Notes under the pieces: generated by a model
The model's database searches: none
Seen by the model: the letters and a program-made list of their open reading frames with translations, nothing else
What the model was told of the DNA's origin: nothing
Origin: CAWDPQ01 sp049642465
GTDB lineage: Bacteria > Acidobacteriota > Vicinamibacteria > Vicinamibacterales > 2-12-FULL-66-21
Direction of reading: 5' to 3'
Assembly: GCA_049642465.1 (NCBI GenBank)
Contig: JBAROV010000164.1
Coordinates: 62,001 to 126,000, forward strand
DNA: 64,000 nucleotides
In this document: piece by piece, positions 28,001 to 36,605 of the stretch
Layout: every line of letters starts with the position of its first letter
Position numbering within the stretch: position 1 is the stretch's first letter
Position numbers and translations under genes: made by a program

Positions 28001-28491
28001 GGGTCGGCGGCATCGTCAACGGCCTCAGACCGCTCAAGACGAAAAAGGGAGACCGGATGGCGGTGTTCATGCTCGAAGACATTGCCGGCGGTCTGGAAGT
28101 CGTCGTGTTTCCGGAAACCTTCGCGAAACATGCGTCCATGATCGAGGCGGACGCGATGCTCCTGGTTCGCGGCAAATTCGAAAAAGACGAAGAGTCTGCG
28201 CGCATGGTAGCGACCGAGCTGCTGCCCATTTCCGCACTGCGTGAACGAACCACGCGCGAGGTGATCATTCACCTGCACAACGGCCAGCAGGGAAGGACGA
28301 CCTTCGAGCAGCTCGCGGAACTTCTTGCGCGACATCGCGGCGATCGGCGGGTCTTGCTCGAGCTCGACGTCAAGGGACACGACAAATCGTTGCGAGTGCG
28401 GTCCGAGGTCGCTCAGCGAGTCAAGCCGACCGAGCGGCTCGTCAACGAGCTGGAACAGTTGTGCGGGAGTGGATCGGTGGAGCTGCGATAA
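25012..28491 (+). CDS. dnaE: DNA polymerase III alpha subunit
   Basis: About 1159 residues, normal for DnaE. The N-terminal PHP domain opens FVHLHLHTEFSLLDGACR and has EHGNMFSS. The polymerase palm carries PDIDIDFCERRRGEVIDYV (catalytic Asp pair) and GPGRGSAAGS. Helix-hairpin-helix and OB-fold regions follow, including DRMAVFMLEDIAGGLEVVVF. It is the replicative polymerase. The start is ATG 25012, right at the end of the repeat spacer; the open frame upstream is only repeat DNA, so earlier starts are unlikely. The leader therefore contains the hairpin described at 24798-25011, and translation may depend on its folding. Confidence 0.97.
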   Translation: MTEFVHLHLHTEFSLLDGACRIEELLDKAVELGMPALAVTEHGNMFSSITFHDQARKRGINPLLGCEVYVAPGDRRTKSGTPGETANHLVLIAETREGYHNLIKLVSAGYTEGFYYKPRIDKDLLSQYARGLIGLSSCLKGEVATGIRTEQQQKAVVAAASYRDILGPGNFFLEMQFQGLEDQKVVNAGLLPIAEDLGLPLVCTNDVHYLQNSDFKPHDILLCIGTGKTVNDTERLRYHGDQFYLKTPAEMTEIFKDHPEALANTVRIAERCHVDLSGMVNHLPNFEVPPGFTLDQYFEHVVQEGFRQRLPRLRELAARGVLKHTIDEYERRLAYEVEMIKQMKYPGYFLIVWDFIRYAREHSIPVGPGRGSAAGSFVAYCLRITDVDPIEYDLIFERFLNPERVSLPDIDIDFCERRRGEVIDYVTQKYGRENVAQIITFGTMKARAVVRDVARVMDIPYADADRVAKAVPPALDMTLAKALEESPALKEMEQKDERVKELLAVARRLEGMTRHASVHAAGVVIAPKPLTEYVPLYKSQKDEIVTQWAMKEVERVGLLKMDFLGLSTLTLIRDALEEIKRTEGVGLDIDAIPLDDAKTYEVFANGQTYGVFQFESSGMRDLLRKAKPERLDDLIALNALYRPGPLKSGMVDDFIARKQGKTEVKYELPALAPILSDTYGVIAYQEQVMRIAAVLAGFTMGQSDVLRKAMGKKDPKVMAKQRQAFMEGTKANGVNEKKAAKIFDLMEYFAGYGFNKSHSTTYALLAYQTAYLKANYPWHFMAALLTIEAANTDKLAMYLGECRDLGIPILPPDVNSSELAFTVGTEGVRFGLAAVKNVGEGAILSILGVRREFGRIDSLHTLCEYVDLRLVNKRVLESLIKAGALDSIPCGDNRSVRARRACLFAAVDKCIEHGGRHQRDRDKGQSQLFGGVTEDGPAFAGQLADAPPWTEAQHLAYEKEALGFYMSGHPLERHAEELKQFGARRLAELTSSEADLWVGGIVNGLRPLKTKKGDRMAVFMLEDIAGGLEVVVFPETFAKHASMIEADAMLLVRGKFEKDEESARMVATELLPISALRERTTREVIIHLHNGQQGRTTFEQLAELLARHRGDRRVLLELDVKGHDKSLRVRSEVAQRVKPTERLVNELEQLCGSGSVELR

Positions 28492-28530
28492 AAGTGCCGA
28501 CGTGCCAAGGTGCCAGAGTGCCAGGGTGCT
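28492..28530. repeat. GTGCCAAG word repeat between dnaE and accA
   Basis: Directly after the TAA of dnaE the sequence runs AAGTGCCGACGTGCCAAGG and continues TGCCAGAGTGCCAGGGTGCT: four to five decayed copies of an eight-base word filling the whole 39-base gap up to the accA ATG. Confidence 0.75.
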
Positions 28531-29535
28531 ATGCCTGAACTGCTGGAATTCGAAGAACCGATCGGTGTCCTGCTGAAGGAGATCGAAGCGCTCAGCATGA
28601 TGCCGCGGACGCCCGAGCGCGAGCGTTCCATCGAGAGCCTTCGCAACCGGGCCGAGGAGATCCGCCGGGACCTCTACGCCAACCTGACACCATGGCAGCG
28701 CGTACTTGTCGCGCGGCACCCCTCGCGGCCGAACACCCTCGATTACGTCGAACGGCTGTTCACCGGCTTTGACGAACTGCACGGCGATCGGCGGTTTGCG
28801 GACGATCCGGCGATCGTCTGCGGATTCGCGACATACCACGGCGAGCCGGTGTGCGTCGTCGGGCACCAGAAGGGCCGTGATACCAAGCAGAAGATTTTTC
28901 GCAATTTCGGCTACGCGAGACCCGAAGGATACCGTAAGGCGCTGCGGGTGATGCTGCTCGCGCAGAAGTTCAACCGGCCCCTCGTCGTCTTCATCGACAC
29001 GCCGGCAGCCTACCCGGGTGTCGAATCCGAGGAGCGCGGTGTTGCCGAGGCGATCGCCTACAACCTCCGCGAAATGATGATGCTCGAGGTGCCAATCGTC
29101 GTCCTCGTGTGTGGCGAGGGTGGCAGCGGAGGAGCGTTGGGCATTGCGATTGGCGACCGGGTGCTGATGCAGGAGTTTTCGGTCTACAGCGTGATCCCGC
29201 CCGAGGGCTGCGCGGCAATCCTGTGGCGCGACGCCAACAAGAAGGTCGAGGCCGCAGAAGCGCTCAAGATCACGGCGCGTGACCTTCTGGAACTCGGCCT
29301 TATCGACGGAATCGTGCCGGAACCCTGCGGCGGCGCCCACAACGACTTCGACAAAGCCACTGGACTGGTGGATCAGGCGCTCGCCCAGGCACTCGATGAA
29401 GTCGCTGACTTTTCAATCGAGAGGCGCCTCGCGGTGCGCTACGAAAAGTTCCGCCGGATGGGCGCGGAAGGCTCGGCATTCATCGACACGGACCGAGCCG
29501 CCGACAATCCCACGCCTCCGGACTTCAAACGTTGA
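28531..29535 (+). CDS. accA: Acetyl-CoA carboxylase carboxyltransferase subunit alpha
   Basis: About 334 residues. The family N-terminus LLEFEEPIGVLLKEIEAL, the biotin-carboxyl/CoA-binding core QKGRDTKQKIFRNFGYARPEG and the oxyanion-hole region GEGGSGGALGIAIGDRV are all present. With AccD it carboxylates acetyl-CoA to malonyl-CoA for fatty-acid synthesis; accD is not in this window. ATG 28531 gives the standard start and follows the repeat spacer immediately; an earlier ATG at 28510 lies inside the repeat. recJ begins in the accA stop (TGATG). Confidence 0.97.
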   Translation: MPELLEFEEPIGVLLKEIEALSMMPRTPERERSIESLRNRAEEIRRDLYANLTPWQRVLVARHPSRPNTLDYVERLFTGFDELHGDRRFADDPAIVCGFATYHGEPVCVVGHQKGRDTKQKIFRNFGYARPEGYRKALRVMLLAQKFNRPLVVFIDTPAAYPGVESEERGVAEAIAYNLREMMMLEVPIVVLVCGEGGSGGALGIAIGDRVLMQEFSVYSVIPPEGCAAILWRDANKKVEAAEALKITARDLLELGLIDGIVPEPCGGAHNDFDKATGLVDQALAQALDEVADFSIERRLAVRYEKFRRMGAEGSAFIDTDRAADNPTPPDFKR

Positions 29536-31250
29536 TGAAGCCCCTCCTCTGGCACCACCTCCCATGCGATGACGGCCAAGCGTCGGTTCTTGCTGCCGCA
29601 CTGAACCTCCATCCGACCGTCGCAAGACTTCTCTGCCTTCGGGGTTTGAGTGAAGCGGGAGAAGCCGACCGCTTTCTGAATCCCTCACTGGATCATCTCC
29701 ACGACCCGTTCAGATTGGCGGGGATGGCTGAAGCGGTAGTCCGGATCGAGGAGGCGCTCGGCAAACGCGAGCGAATTGCCATCCACGGCGACTACGACGT
29801 GGACGGCATCACCTCCACCGTCATCCTCCGCCGCGCGCTCGAACTGCTCGGCGGGCAGGTGACGCATTTCATCCCTGAACGCCTCCGCGATGGCTACGGC
29901 CTGCAACCCGCAGCGATCGACCGCCTGCATGCCGAAGGGGTACGGTTGATTGTGTCGGTGGACTGCGGCATTCGCAGTGCTGAAGCCGCACGACGAGCGC
30001 GCGAACTGGGTCTGGATCTCATCGTCACCGACCACCATGAGCCAGATGGCGAGCTGCCGCTGGCGTTAGCCGTGATCAACCCGAAGCGTCACGATTGCAG
30101 CTATCCGGACAAGTACCTCGCTGGCGTGGGAGTGGCGCTGAAAGTCGTACAGGCCCTCTGCGCGCGCGCGGGTCGTGATCGCTGGTTGCCTGGCTTCATC
30201 AAGGTTGCCGCGATCGGCACACTCGCCGACGTCGTCCCGCTGGTCGGTGAGAATCGCGTCATCGCGCGGCTCGGCCTCGCTGCCCTGAGCAAAGGACCGC
30301 ATACGATCGGCCTCCGATCGCTGCTCGACTGCTGCGGTCTCGCTGGCAAGACGATTGACAGTTACCAGGTCGCGTTCATGCTCGCGCCTCGGGTCAACGC
30401 GGCTGGACGCATGAGTACCCCCGATATCGCCACGCGCCTGCTGCTCGCCACAGACGAAGCGATGGGAGACGAAGCGCGCGGACTCGCGCAGCAACTGAAC
30501 GACGAGAACCTCAAGCGTCAGCAGGAAGAGGCGGAACTCGTCGCGCAGGCGCGCAAGGTCATCGAAACCGATCCGGCTGTCGGCGCCCACAACGTCCTGA
30601 TCGTGGGCGGCGACGGGTGGCACCGCGGCGTGATCGGCATTGTCGCGTCGAAGCTGGTCGATACCTACCACAAACCGTCAATCGTGCTATCGATCGATGG
30701 CGATGTCGCACACGGATCGTGCCGCAGCATTCCCGACTTCGATATGCTCGGAGCATTGGAGCGCTGCTCTGACCTCTTCATCCGGTTTGGCGGCCACAAA
30801 CAAGCCGCAGGTTTGACGATGGAGGCTGGGCGGGTGGGGGAGTTCCGGCAACGGATCAACGCCTGGGCGGACGAGATCCTCGAGCCCGACCAGTTGCGAC
30901 CGAAACTGCGAATCGACGCCCCTCTGCATCTCAAAGCCATCACGCACGACCTGGTGCGCGGCCTCGATGCGATGGGCCCGTTCGGGATGGGCAATCCACG
31001 CCCGGTGTTCCATGCCGCTCCGGTCGAAATCGTGGACGGCCCTCGATCGCTCAAGGAGCGTCACCTCAAGATGACCTTCGCTCAGGACGGCCGCCGGTTC
31101 AGGGCGATTGCCTGGCGCGCCGCTGAACGGGCCGACTTCCTCGAAAAACATCGCAACGGCGTCGATCTGGCGTTCTCGCTCGAACGCAACCAATTCCAGG
31201 GAGAAACGTATCTCGAACTGAGCGTCGCCGACTTCAGGGCGCTCGAATGA
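29535..31250 (+). CDS. recJ: Single-stranded-DNA-specific exonuclease RecJ
   Basis: About 571 residues, full length. The DHH phosphoesterase motifs are clear: HGDYDVDGITS (motif I), VDCGIRSAE, and LIVTDHHEPDGE (motif III with DHH). The DHHA1 domain has RFGGHKQAAGLTME, and the OB domain follows. RecJ degrades single strands 5' to 3' in recombination and mismatch repair, the latter alongside the MutS encoded upstream in this window. It is translationally coupled to accA: ATG 29535 overlaps the accA TGA. Confidence 0.95.
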   Translation: MKPLLWHHLPCDDGQASVLAAALNLHPTVARLLCLRGLSEAGEADRFLNPSLDHLHDPFRLAGMAEAVVRIEEALGKRERIAIHGDYDVDGITSTVILRRALELLGGQVTHFIPERLRDGYGLQPAAIDRLHAEGVRLIVSVDCGIRSAEAARRARELGLDLIVTDHHEPDGELPLALAVINPKRHDCSYPDKYLAGVGVALKVVQALCARAGRDRWLPGFIKVAAIGTLADVVPLVGENRVIARLGLAALSKGPHTIGLRSLLDCCGLAGKTIDSYQVAFMLAPRVNAAGRMSTPDIATRLLLATDEAMGDEARGLAQQLNDENLKRQQEEAELVAQARKVIETDPAVGAHNVLIVGGDGWHRGVIGIVASKLVDTYHKPSIVLSIDGDVAHGSCRSIPDFDMLGALERCSDLFIRFGGHKQAAGLTMEAGRVGEFRQRINAWADEILEPDQLRPKLRIDAPLHLKAITHDLVRGLDAMGPFGMGNPRPVFHAAPVEIVDGPRSLKERHLKMTFAQDGRRFRAIAWRAAERADFLEKHRNGVDLAFSLERNQFQGETYLELSVADFRALE

Positions 31251-31545
31251 AGCGCCTGCGGTGCCCACCTTCGCTGGTCGCGGACGACGCACCCGACCAG
31301 CTACGGCGAGGTCGCGCCGTAGCGCGCATGGGTCGATCCAGCGCGGAGGTGGTGGGCCCCACGAGCACTGAAAAGCGCCGGCGGCCCGAGCGAGCGGCCG
31401 GCTTGTCAGCCGGAGCGCCGCCCGCCTTCGCGACGGCTCCGGCGGGCAACCTTCGGACCAACGGCGCGAAGGTTGAAGGGCAGCCCGGCGGAGCCGGGCC
31501 CGCGAGCGAGAGCGAGTGGGGGTGGGGCCCCACGAGCACTGAAAA
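31251..31545. repeat. Structured, non-coding spacer before the LptC-LptA gene
   Basis: No gene is supported here. It contains CTACGGCG/CGCCGTAG (31301-31322), a REP-like hairpin with GCCCGCC at 31420-31426 and GGCGGGC at 31441-31447, AACCTTCG...CGAAGGTT further on, and two near-identical copies of GGTGGGGCCCCACGAGCACT plus GAAAA (31351-31374 and 31521-31545). The second copy ends exactly at the next ATG. Confidence 0.7.
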
Positions 31546-33741
31546 ATGAGATGGCAGAAGACCGCGCGCATCGCCATTGCCATCGGCGTCGTGCTGTTCA
31601 CGACGCTCGTGTTCTTTACCCTCCGCCGCAGCAGACCGCCCGCCGCAAGTCCCACAACCCCGAGAACAGAACCCAATGCCAGCGTCCAGGCCCAGGGGCG
31701 CATTGTCCACAACCGTACGAAGGACGGGAAAGTCGTTCTCTCGCTCACAGCTGAAGGGGCCGTCACCTACCCCGATGGTCGAACGACGCTACAGAAGGCT
31801 GTCCTCACGCTGCCGGACCGTGGGGGTCGAACGCTGACCGTCTCCTCTGACGAGATGGAAGTGACGGCGCCGCCCGGGAAGCTCGCTGAACTCGCAAGCG
31901 CAAAGATGACCGGGAACGTGCGCATGACGTCGAACGATGGCCTCGTCGTGACGACCGCCGAAGCGACCTACGATCAACCCATTGCACTCCTGAAAGCACC
32001 TGGGCCGGTGGAGTTCACCCGCGAACGCCTGAAAGGCAACGGCATTGGCGCGACCTACGATGAGGCACGACAGGTGCTCTGGCTGTTGAAGGACGCCAAG
32101 GTCACGATCGCTCCGGACCCGAAGGGACAAGGAGCGCTCGAGGCACACGCGGCGTCAGCGGGTTTCGCGCGGGCCGAACACTACATTCGCCTGACAGGCG
32201 GAGGCCGGATCGACGGTGATGGGCGCACCGCCCAGGGCGATGACATCACGATTCAGCTCACGCCGGACGAAAAGCGCGTGCAGACGATGCAGTTGCGTGG
32301 AAATAGCCGGATTTCCGGAACCGCCGGCAGTTCCGGTCCGCGCGACATGGCCGCTCGCGACATCGATCTGACATACGGGGATGATGGCAAAGCGCTCCAG
32401 CACGCGACGCTGACGGAAAATGCGACGGTGGAATTGCCCGCTGCTGCCGGCAGCGTTGGACGGAAGATTGCGGCGCGAACGATAGTGATCGATCTGGCTC
32501 CCGATGGAACGACGGTCACGAACCTCAATGCAAATGAGCGCGTCCAGGTGGATCTGCCGGCCGAGGGCAACACGTCCGCGCGTCGCATCGTGGCGGCCTC
32601 GCTCGTTGCGGCCGGTCCGCCCCCCGGCGGAGTGAAGGCAGCGACATTTACTGGCAACGTCGAGTTCCGCGAAATGCGGCCGGCTCGGGGCGAGACGCCG
32701 GCATCCGAACGCATCGCGCGGTCTCAGCGTTTGATCGTCGAGACGAAGCCAGGGTTTGGAGATATTCAGCAGGCTGACTTCCGGGGCAACGTGCGGTTCG
32801 AAGATGCATCCACGCTGGGCGAGGCACCACGAGGCCTCTATCGGATTGTGGACGACACGCTGCAGCTCTCGCCATCCGCCGGCGATCCCGGACCAGCTCC
32901 ACGGATCAGCGATCCTCGAATGTCAGTGGAAGCGCGAAGCCTCACGCTCACGCTGGAGAGCCGGAGACTCACAGCTGATACCAACGTCCGGAGTTCCTTG
33001 CACAGCAGCGGCAAACCCGAAGGCGATCGCTCCTCGGCCACACCAAAACCGGGTACGAACGGATCGAGCGAGAAGACGAAACTTCCCGCCATGCTCAAGT
33101 CCGACAAGCCGGTCTTCGTGAACTCGAACCGTCTCGAATACGACGGATCGTCGAACGCCATCTATACGGGGGACGCGCGGTTGTTTCAGGACCAGACCAC
33201 GGTCGCGGGTGACACCATCACGCTCGACGACAAAACGGGAAACCTGACGGCGACGAAGTCGGTCAGGACTGTGATGTTCTTTGACGACGTTGATCCAAAG
33301 ACGAAGGAACGCAAGTCAACTCGCACGACGGCCGTCGCCGATAAACTCGTGTACGAGGACGGCAAACGCCTCGCGACCTATACCGGCACCGAGTCGGAGC
33401 GTGCGAATATCGTCGGGCCGCAGGGCGACCTCACTGCCGACAAGATTCAGCTGTTTCTGAAGGAGGGTGGCAACGAACTCGAGCGCGCCGAAGCGGACGG
33501 ACGCGTCGAGGTGAAGGAAGGACAACGGCGAGCCACGGGTGACCATTTGACCTACACCGCTTCGGATGAGACCTACGTCATCAACGGCAACCCGCTCGAA
33601 GCCGATCGCTATGCACCAAATGAGTGCACTCGGACGATGGGCAAGACGCTGCGGTTCCGTCGCGGCGACGACACGTTGATCGTCGATGGGATTCCTGGCG
33701 TGACGCCGTTCAACACGAAGCCGATTGAATGTCCACGCTGA
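31546..33741 (+). CDS. LptC-LptA fusion, LPS export periplasmic bridge
   Basis: 731 residues. One N-terminal membrane anchor (IAIAIGVVLFTTLVFFTL) is followed by an LptC-like jellyroll (EGAVTYPDGRTTLQKAVLTL, SSDEMEVTAPPG) and then several OstA/LptA-type modules. The last is clearest: VFVNSNRLEYDGSSNAIYTGDARLFQD, ITLDDKTGNLTA and LTADKIQLFLKEGGNELERAEADGRVEV. LptC and LptA are normally separate proteins that carry LPS from the LptBFG pump to LptD; here one anchored chain could span more of the periplasm. lptB follows with a 13-base overlap. I saw no clear ribosome site; the start codon abuts a direct repeat. Confidence 0.85.
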   Translation: MRWQKTARIAIAIGVVLFTTLVFFTLRRSRPPAASPTTPRTEPNASVQAQGRIVHNRTKDGKVVLSLTAEGAVTYPDGRTTLQKAVLTLPDRGGRTLTVSSDEMEVTAPPGKLAELASAKMTGNVRMTSNDGLVVTTAEATYDQPIALLKAPGPVEFTRERLKGNGIGATYDEARQVLWLLKDAKVTIAPDPKGQGALEAHAASAGFARAEHYIRLTGGGRIDGDGRTAQGDDITIQLTPDEKRVQTMQLRGNSRISGTAGSSGPRDMAARDIDLTYGDDGKALQHATLTENATVELPAAAGSVGRKIAARTIVIDLAPDGTTVTNLNANERVQVDLPAEGNTSARRIVAASLVAAGPPPGGVKAATFTGNVEFREMRPARGETPASERIARSQRLIVETKPGFGDIQQADFRGNVRFEDASTLGEAPRGLYRIVDDTLQLSPSAGDPGPAPRISDPRMSVEARSLTLTLESRRLTADTNVRSSLHSSGKPEGDRSSATPKPGTNGSSEKTKLPAMLKSDKPVFVNSNRLEYDGSSNAIYTGDARLFQDQTTVAGDTITLDDKTGNLTATKSVRTVMFFDDVDPKTKERKSTRTTAVADKLVYEDGKRLATYTGTESERANIVGPQGDLTADKIQLFLKEGGNELERAEADGRVEVKEGQRRATGDHLTYTASDETYVINGNPLEADRYAPNECTRTMGKTLRFRRGDDTLIVDGIPGVTPFNTKPIECPR

Positions 33742-34454
33742 CCACGACCGATCTCACGAAATCGTTCGGCGGTCGAACGGTCGTGCGAGGCGTCAATATC
33801 GAGATCTCGTCGGGCGAAGTCGTCGGTTTGCTCGGTCCGAACGGCGCGGGCAAGACCACGACGTTTTCGATGGTGGTTGGTCTCGTCTCCCCCGATTCGG
33901 GGCGTGTGCTCCTCGAGGGCAATGACGTCACAGAAGATCCGATGTATATCCGGGCGCGAAAGGGCATCGGCTACCTGCCCCAGGAGCCCTCCATCTTTCG
34001 AGGACTCACGGTCGAACAGAACATCATGGCGATCCTGGAGACCATGGATGTCGACGGTACCTCACGTCGAACTCGGCTGCGGGAACTGCTCGCTGAACTC
34101 GGACTCACGCCGCTCGCAAAGTCGCCTGCCTACACCCTCTCGGGCGGCGAGCGGCGGCGCGTCGAGATTACGCGGGCGCTGGTTGTCTCGCCGATGTTCA
34201 TGCTGCTTGACGAGCCCTTCGCCGGCATCGATCCCATTGCAGTCACGGACATCCAGAAAATCATCTTCCACCTCAAGAACCGCGGCATTGGCGTGCTCGT
34301 CACGGACCACAACGTCCGTGAAACTCTGCGCATTACTGACCGCGCCTACATCGTCCACGATGGTGTGATCTTCCGCAGCGGAACCCCGGAAAAGCTGGCC
34401 GCCGACGAAGACGTCAAGCGGATTTACCTCGGCCAGGACTTCCGATTGGACTAA
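33729..34454 (+). CDS. lptB: LPS export ABC transporter ATP-binding protein
   Basis: 241 residues. Walker A is LLGPNGAGKTTTFSM, the Q-loop region YLPQEPSIFRGLTVEQN, the signature LSGGERRRVEITRAL, Walker B MFMLLDEPFAGIDP and the switch histidine TDHNV. The combination of FAGIDPIAV and VLVTDHNVRETL is typical of LptB. It powers LPS extraction with LptF and LptG, which in this genome are one fused protein about 19 kb away. It overlaps the LptC-LptA gene and is followed by rpoN, the order seen in many proteobacteria. Confidence 0.96.
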   Translation: MSTLTTTDLTKSFGGRTVVRGVNIEISSGEVVGLLGPNGAGKTTTFSMVVGLVSPDSGRVLLEGNDVTEDPMYIRARKGIGYLPQEPSIFRGLTVEQNIMAILETMDVDGTSRRTRLRELLAELGLTPLAKSPAYTLSGGERRRVEITRALVVSPMFMLLDEPFAGIDPIAVTDIQKIIFHLKNRGIGVLVTDHNVRETLRITDRAYIVHDGVIFRSGTPEKLAADEDVKRIYLGQDFRLD

Positions 34455-34482
34455 GATTGAGGGACAGGGCCCGTTACCGTAC

Positions 34483-35922
34483 ATGGCGATTCAGCAGAAA
34501 CTTCACACAAAACTCGTTCAGAAGCTGATTCTGACGCCGTCGCTGCAGCAGGCGATCAAGCTCCTGCCGATGTCGACGCTCGAGCTGGCGGACCTGCTGA
34601 ACCAGGAGATGGTCGAGAACCCGCTGCTCGAGGAAGTGCCGACCGAGGAACTGCAGCCGGCCGAGCAGCAGCAGGCCGACAAGCCCGAAGCGGAAAAACA
34701 GGCCGCCGACAAGACCGACTCCTGGGACGACGCCGATTACGAGTATTTTTTTGGCGATTATCTCGACGACGGATTTCGATCGCGGACACCATCCGAGGTG
34801 AAGGAGCTTCCGCCGATCGAGAACACGCTCTCGACCGCCTCTTCACTCTCCGATCACCTCCTCTGGCAGCTCTCGCTTCAAACCAAACCCGAAGAAGAAG
34901 AATTGAAGGAGATCGGTGCGGCCATCATCGGCAACCTCGATGACGATGGCTACCTGGTGGCGTCGGTCGAGGAGATCGCCGCCATGGGGGAATGGCCGGT
35001 CGCGACGGTCGAGCGCGCGCTGCAACACGTACAGACGTTCGATCCGATCGGCGTGGCCGCGCGTGATCTGCAGGAATGCCTCTGGCTGCAGATCCGGCAC
35101 CTCGGGTTGGAAGGCAGCCCGTCAGAAAAGATCGTCACCGAACACCTGCGACTCCTGCAGAACCACCAGGTACCGGAGATCGCGCGCAAGCTGGGCATGT
35201 CACTCGATGACTTGAAAGAGCACATCGAGATCATCCGCAACCTCGATCCGAAGCCCGGCAGCCGCTACAACCCGTCGCAATCTCAGTACGTCATCCCCGA
35301 CGTCTACGTCGTCAAGGTCGAAGATCAGTACGTGGCGGCGCTCAACGAAGAAGGCCTGCCGCAACTGAGAATCAGTCCGGTCTACCGCCGGCTGCTCGAC
35401 AAGAGCGGCGCGGCGCCCGCTAACGACGAGACGCGCGCCTATGTGAAGGACAAGTTCCGATCGGCGCTGTGGCTGATCAAGTCGGTGGACCAGCGGCAGA
35501 AGACCATCCACAAGGTCGCAACGAGCATCATCAATTTCCAGCGGGAGTTTCTCGATCACGGCATCGAGTACCTGCGGCCGCTCGTGCTCCGCGACGTCGC
35601 CAACGACATCGGCATGCACGAGTCCACCGTCAGCCGTGTGGTCAACAACAAGTACATGCACACGCCGCAAGGCGTGTTCGAGATGAAGTATTTCTTCCAT
35701 AGCGGGATCAGCAGTTCGTTCGGCGAGAGCGTGTCGTCGGTCACCATCAAACAGCGGATCCGGAAGATCATCGAGAACGAAGATCCGCGCAAGCCGCTCA
35801 GCGATTCGAAGATCGTCAGCATCCTGCAGAAAGAAGGGCTCATGCTGGCGCGCCGGACGATCGCGAAGTACCGCGAAGAGCTGAAAATCCCAACGTCCAA
35901 CCAGCGAAAGGTGCTTTTTTGA
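34483..35922 (+). CDS. rpoN: RNA polymerase sigma-54 factor
   Basis: 479 residues. The N-terminal Gln/Leu-rich activator-binding region (LHTKLVQKLILTPSLQQAIKLL) and acidic region II are followed by the core-binding domain, the helix-turn-helix (VANDIGMHESTVSRVVNNKYM) and the RpoN box ARRTIAKYREEL near the C-terminus. It directs polymerase to -24/-12 promoters and needs AAA+ activators such as the TPR regulator at 1375-4284. lptB precedes it by 28 bases and hpf follows after a 99-base inverted word repeat that starts in the rpoN stop codon. Confidence 0.97.
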   Translation: MAIQQKLHTKLVQKLILTPSLQQAIKLLPMSTLELADLLNQEMVENPLLEEVPTEELQPAEQQQADKPEAEKQAADKTDSWDDADYEYFFGDYLDDGFRSRTPSEVKELPPIENTLSTASSLSDHLLWQLSLQTKPEEEELKEIGAAIIGNLDDDGYLVASVEEIAAMGEWPVATVERALQHVQTFDPIGVAARDLQECLWLQIRHLGLEGSPSEKIVTEHLRLLQNHQVPEIARKLGMSLDDLKEHIEIIRNLDPKPGSRYNPSQSQYVIPDVYVVKVEDQYVAALNEEGLPQLRISPVYRRLLDKSGAAPANDETRAYVKDKFRSALWLIKSVDQRQKTIHKVATSIINFQREFLDHGIEYLRPLVLRDVANDIGMHESTVSRVVNNKYMHTPQGVFEMKYFFHSGISSSFGESVSSVTIKQRIRKIIENEDPRKPLSDSKIVSILQKEGLMLARRTIAKYREELKIPTSNQRKVLF

Positions 35923-36015
35923 GCTACCAGCTTCCAGTCCCCGCTCCCAGCCGTTTTTGTCTGATGATGACGACGGACGGGGAAGCGGGAAGCCGGAAGC
36001 TGGCAGCTGGTAGCT
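35922..36015. repeat. Inverted AGCTACCAGC word repeat between rpoN and hpf
   Basis: The spacer begins at the last base of the rpoN TGA with AGCTACCAGCTTCCAG and ends with CTGGCAGCTGGTAGCT (36000-36015); AGCTACCAGC is perfectly inverted between the two ends, with CGC/GCG and CCGG words inside. It can fold as a long imperfect hairpin. The same words occur at 6346-6375 and 58543-58582. Confidence 0.85.
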
Positions 36016-36021
36016 AGTCTG

Positions 36022-36558
36022 ATGCGCGTTGATGTCACAGGTCGCCATGTGGAGATCACCCCTCCACTTCGAAATCTCATCACTCAGCGACTGGCCAAGC
36101 TCGAGCGACTCTTGAACGATAATGTCGTGTCGGCGACAGTCATCTTGACGAAGGAAAAGTACCGCCACCGCACCGAGATGGTCATTCATGCGCGCGGGGA
36201 CCACATCTTGCGCGGGCTCGGTGAGGGGAACGCCTGGCCGATTTCCCTGCGGCAGGCCGCGCAGAAGGTCGAGCAGCAGGCGCAAACCCTCAAGGGGAAA
36301 TGGGCCGAGCGGAAGCGCAGCACGACGCGCCGACGGAGCCCGCAAGCCGTCGCTGCCGACCAGCCGATTGGCGCAAACGCTCGCAGAGTCGTCCGTGCGA
36401 GCCGGTATGCCGTCAAGCCCATGTCGGTCGAGGATGCGGCGCTTCGTGTCGAGTGGGGCGAAGATGCATTCATCGTCTTTCGCAACGCCGATACCGACGC
36501 CGTCAGCATCCTGTATCGGCGAAAAGACGGAAACCTCGGCTTGATTGAGCCCGATTAG
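36022..36558 (+). CDS. hpf: Ribosome hibernation promoting factor, long form
   Basis: 178 residues. The N-terminal S30AE/RaiA domain has VTGRHVEITPPLRNLITQRLAKLER, and a linker leads to the long-HPF C-terminal dimerisation domain (KPMSVEDAALRVEWGEDAFIVFRN with VSILYRRKDGNLGLIEP). Long HPF pairs two 70S ribosomes into inactive 100S dimers in stationary phase. Its place directly after rpoN is the classical one. A GTCTG-rich repeat end lies just before ATG 36022, and I see only a weak ribosome site. Confidence 0.93.
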   Translation: MRVDVTGRHVEITPPLRNLITQRLAKLERLLNDNVVSATVILTKEKYRHRTEMVIHARGDHILRGLGEGNAWPISLRQAAQKVEQQAQTLKGKWAERKRSTTRRRSPQAVAADQPIGANARRVVRASRYAVKPMSVEDAALRVEWGEDAFIVFRNADTDAVSILYRRKDGNLGLIEPD

Positions 36559-36605
36559 TCTCGTCGACAAACGAATGTGATTCCGGCCGTCCTGCCGTTC
36601 AACTG

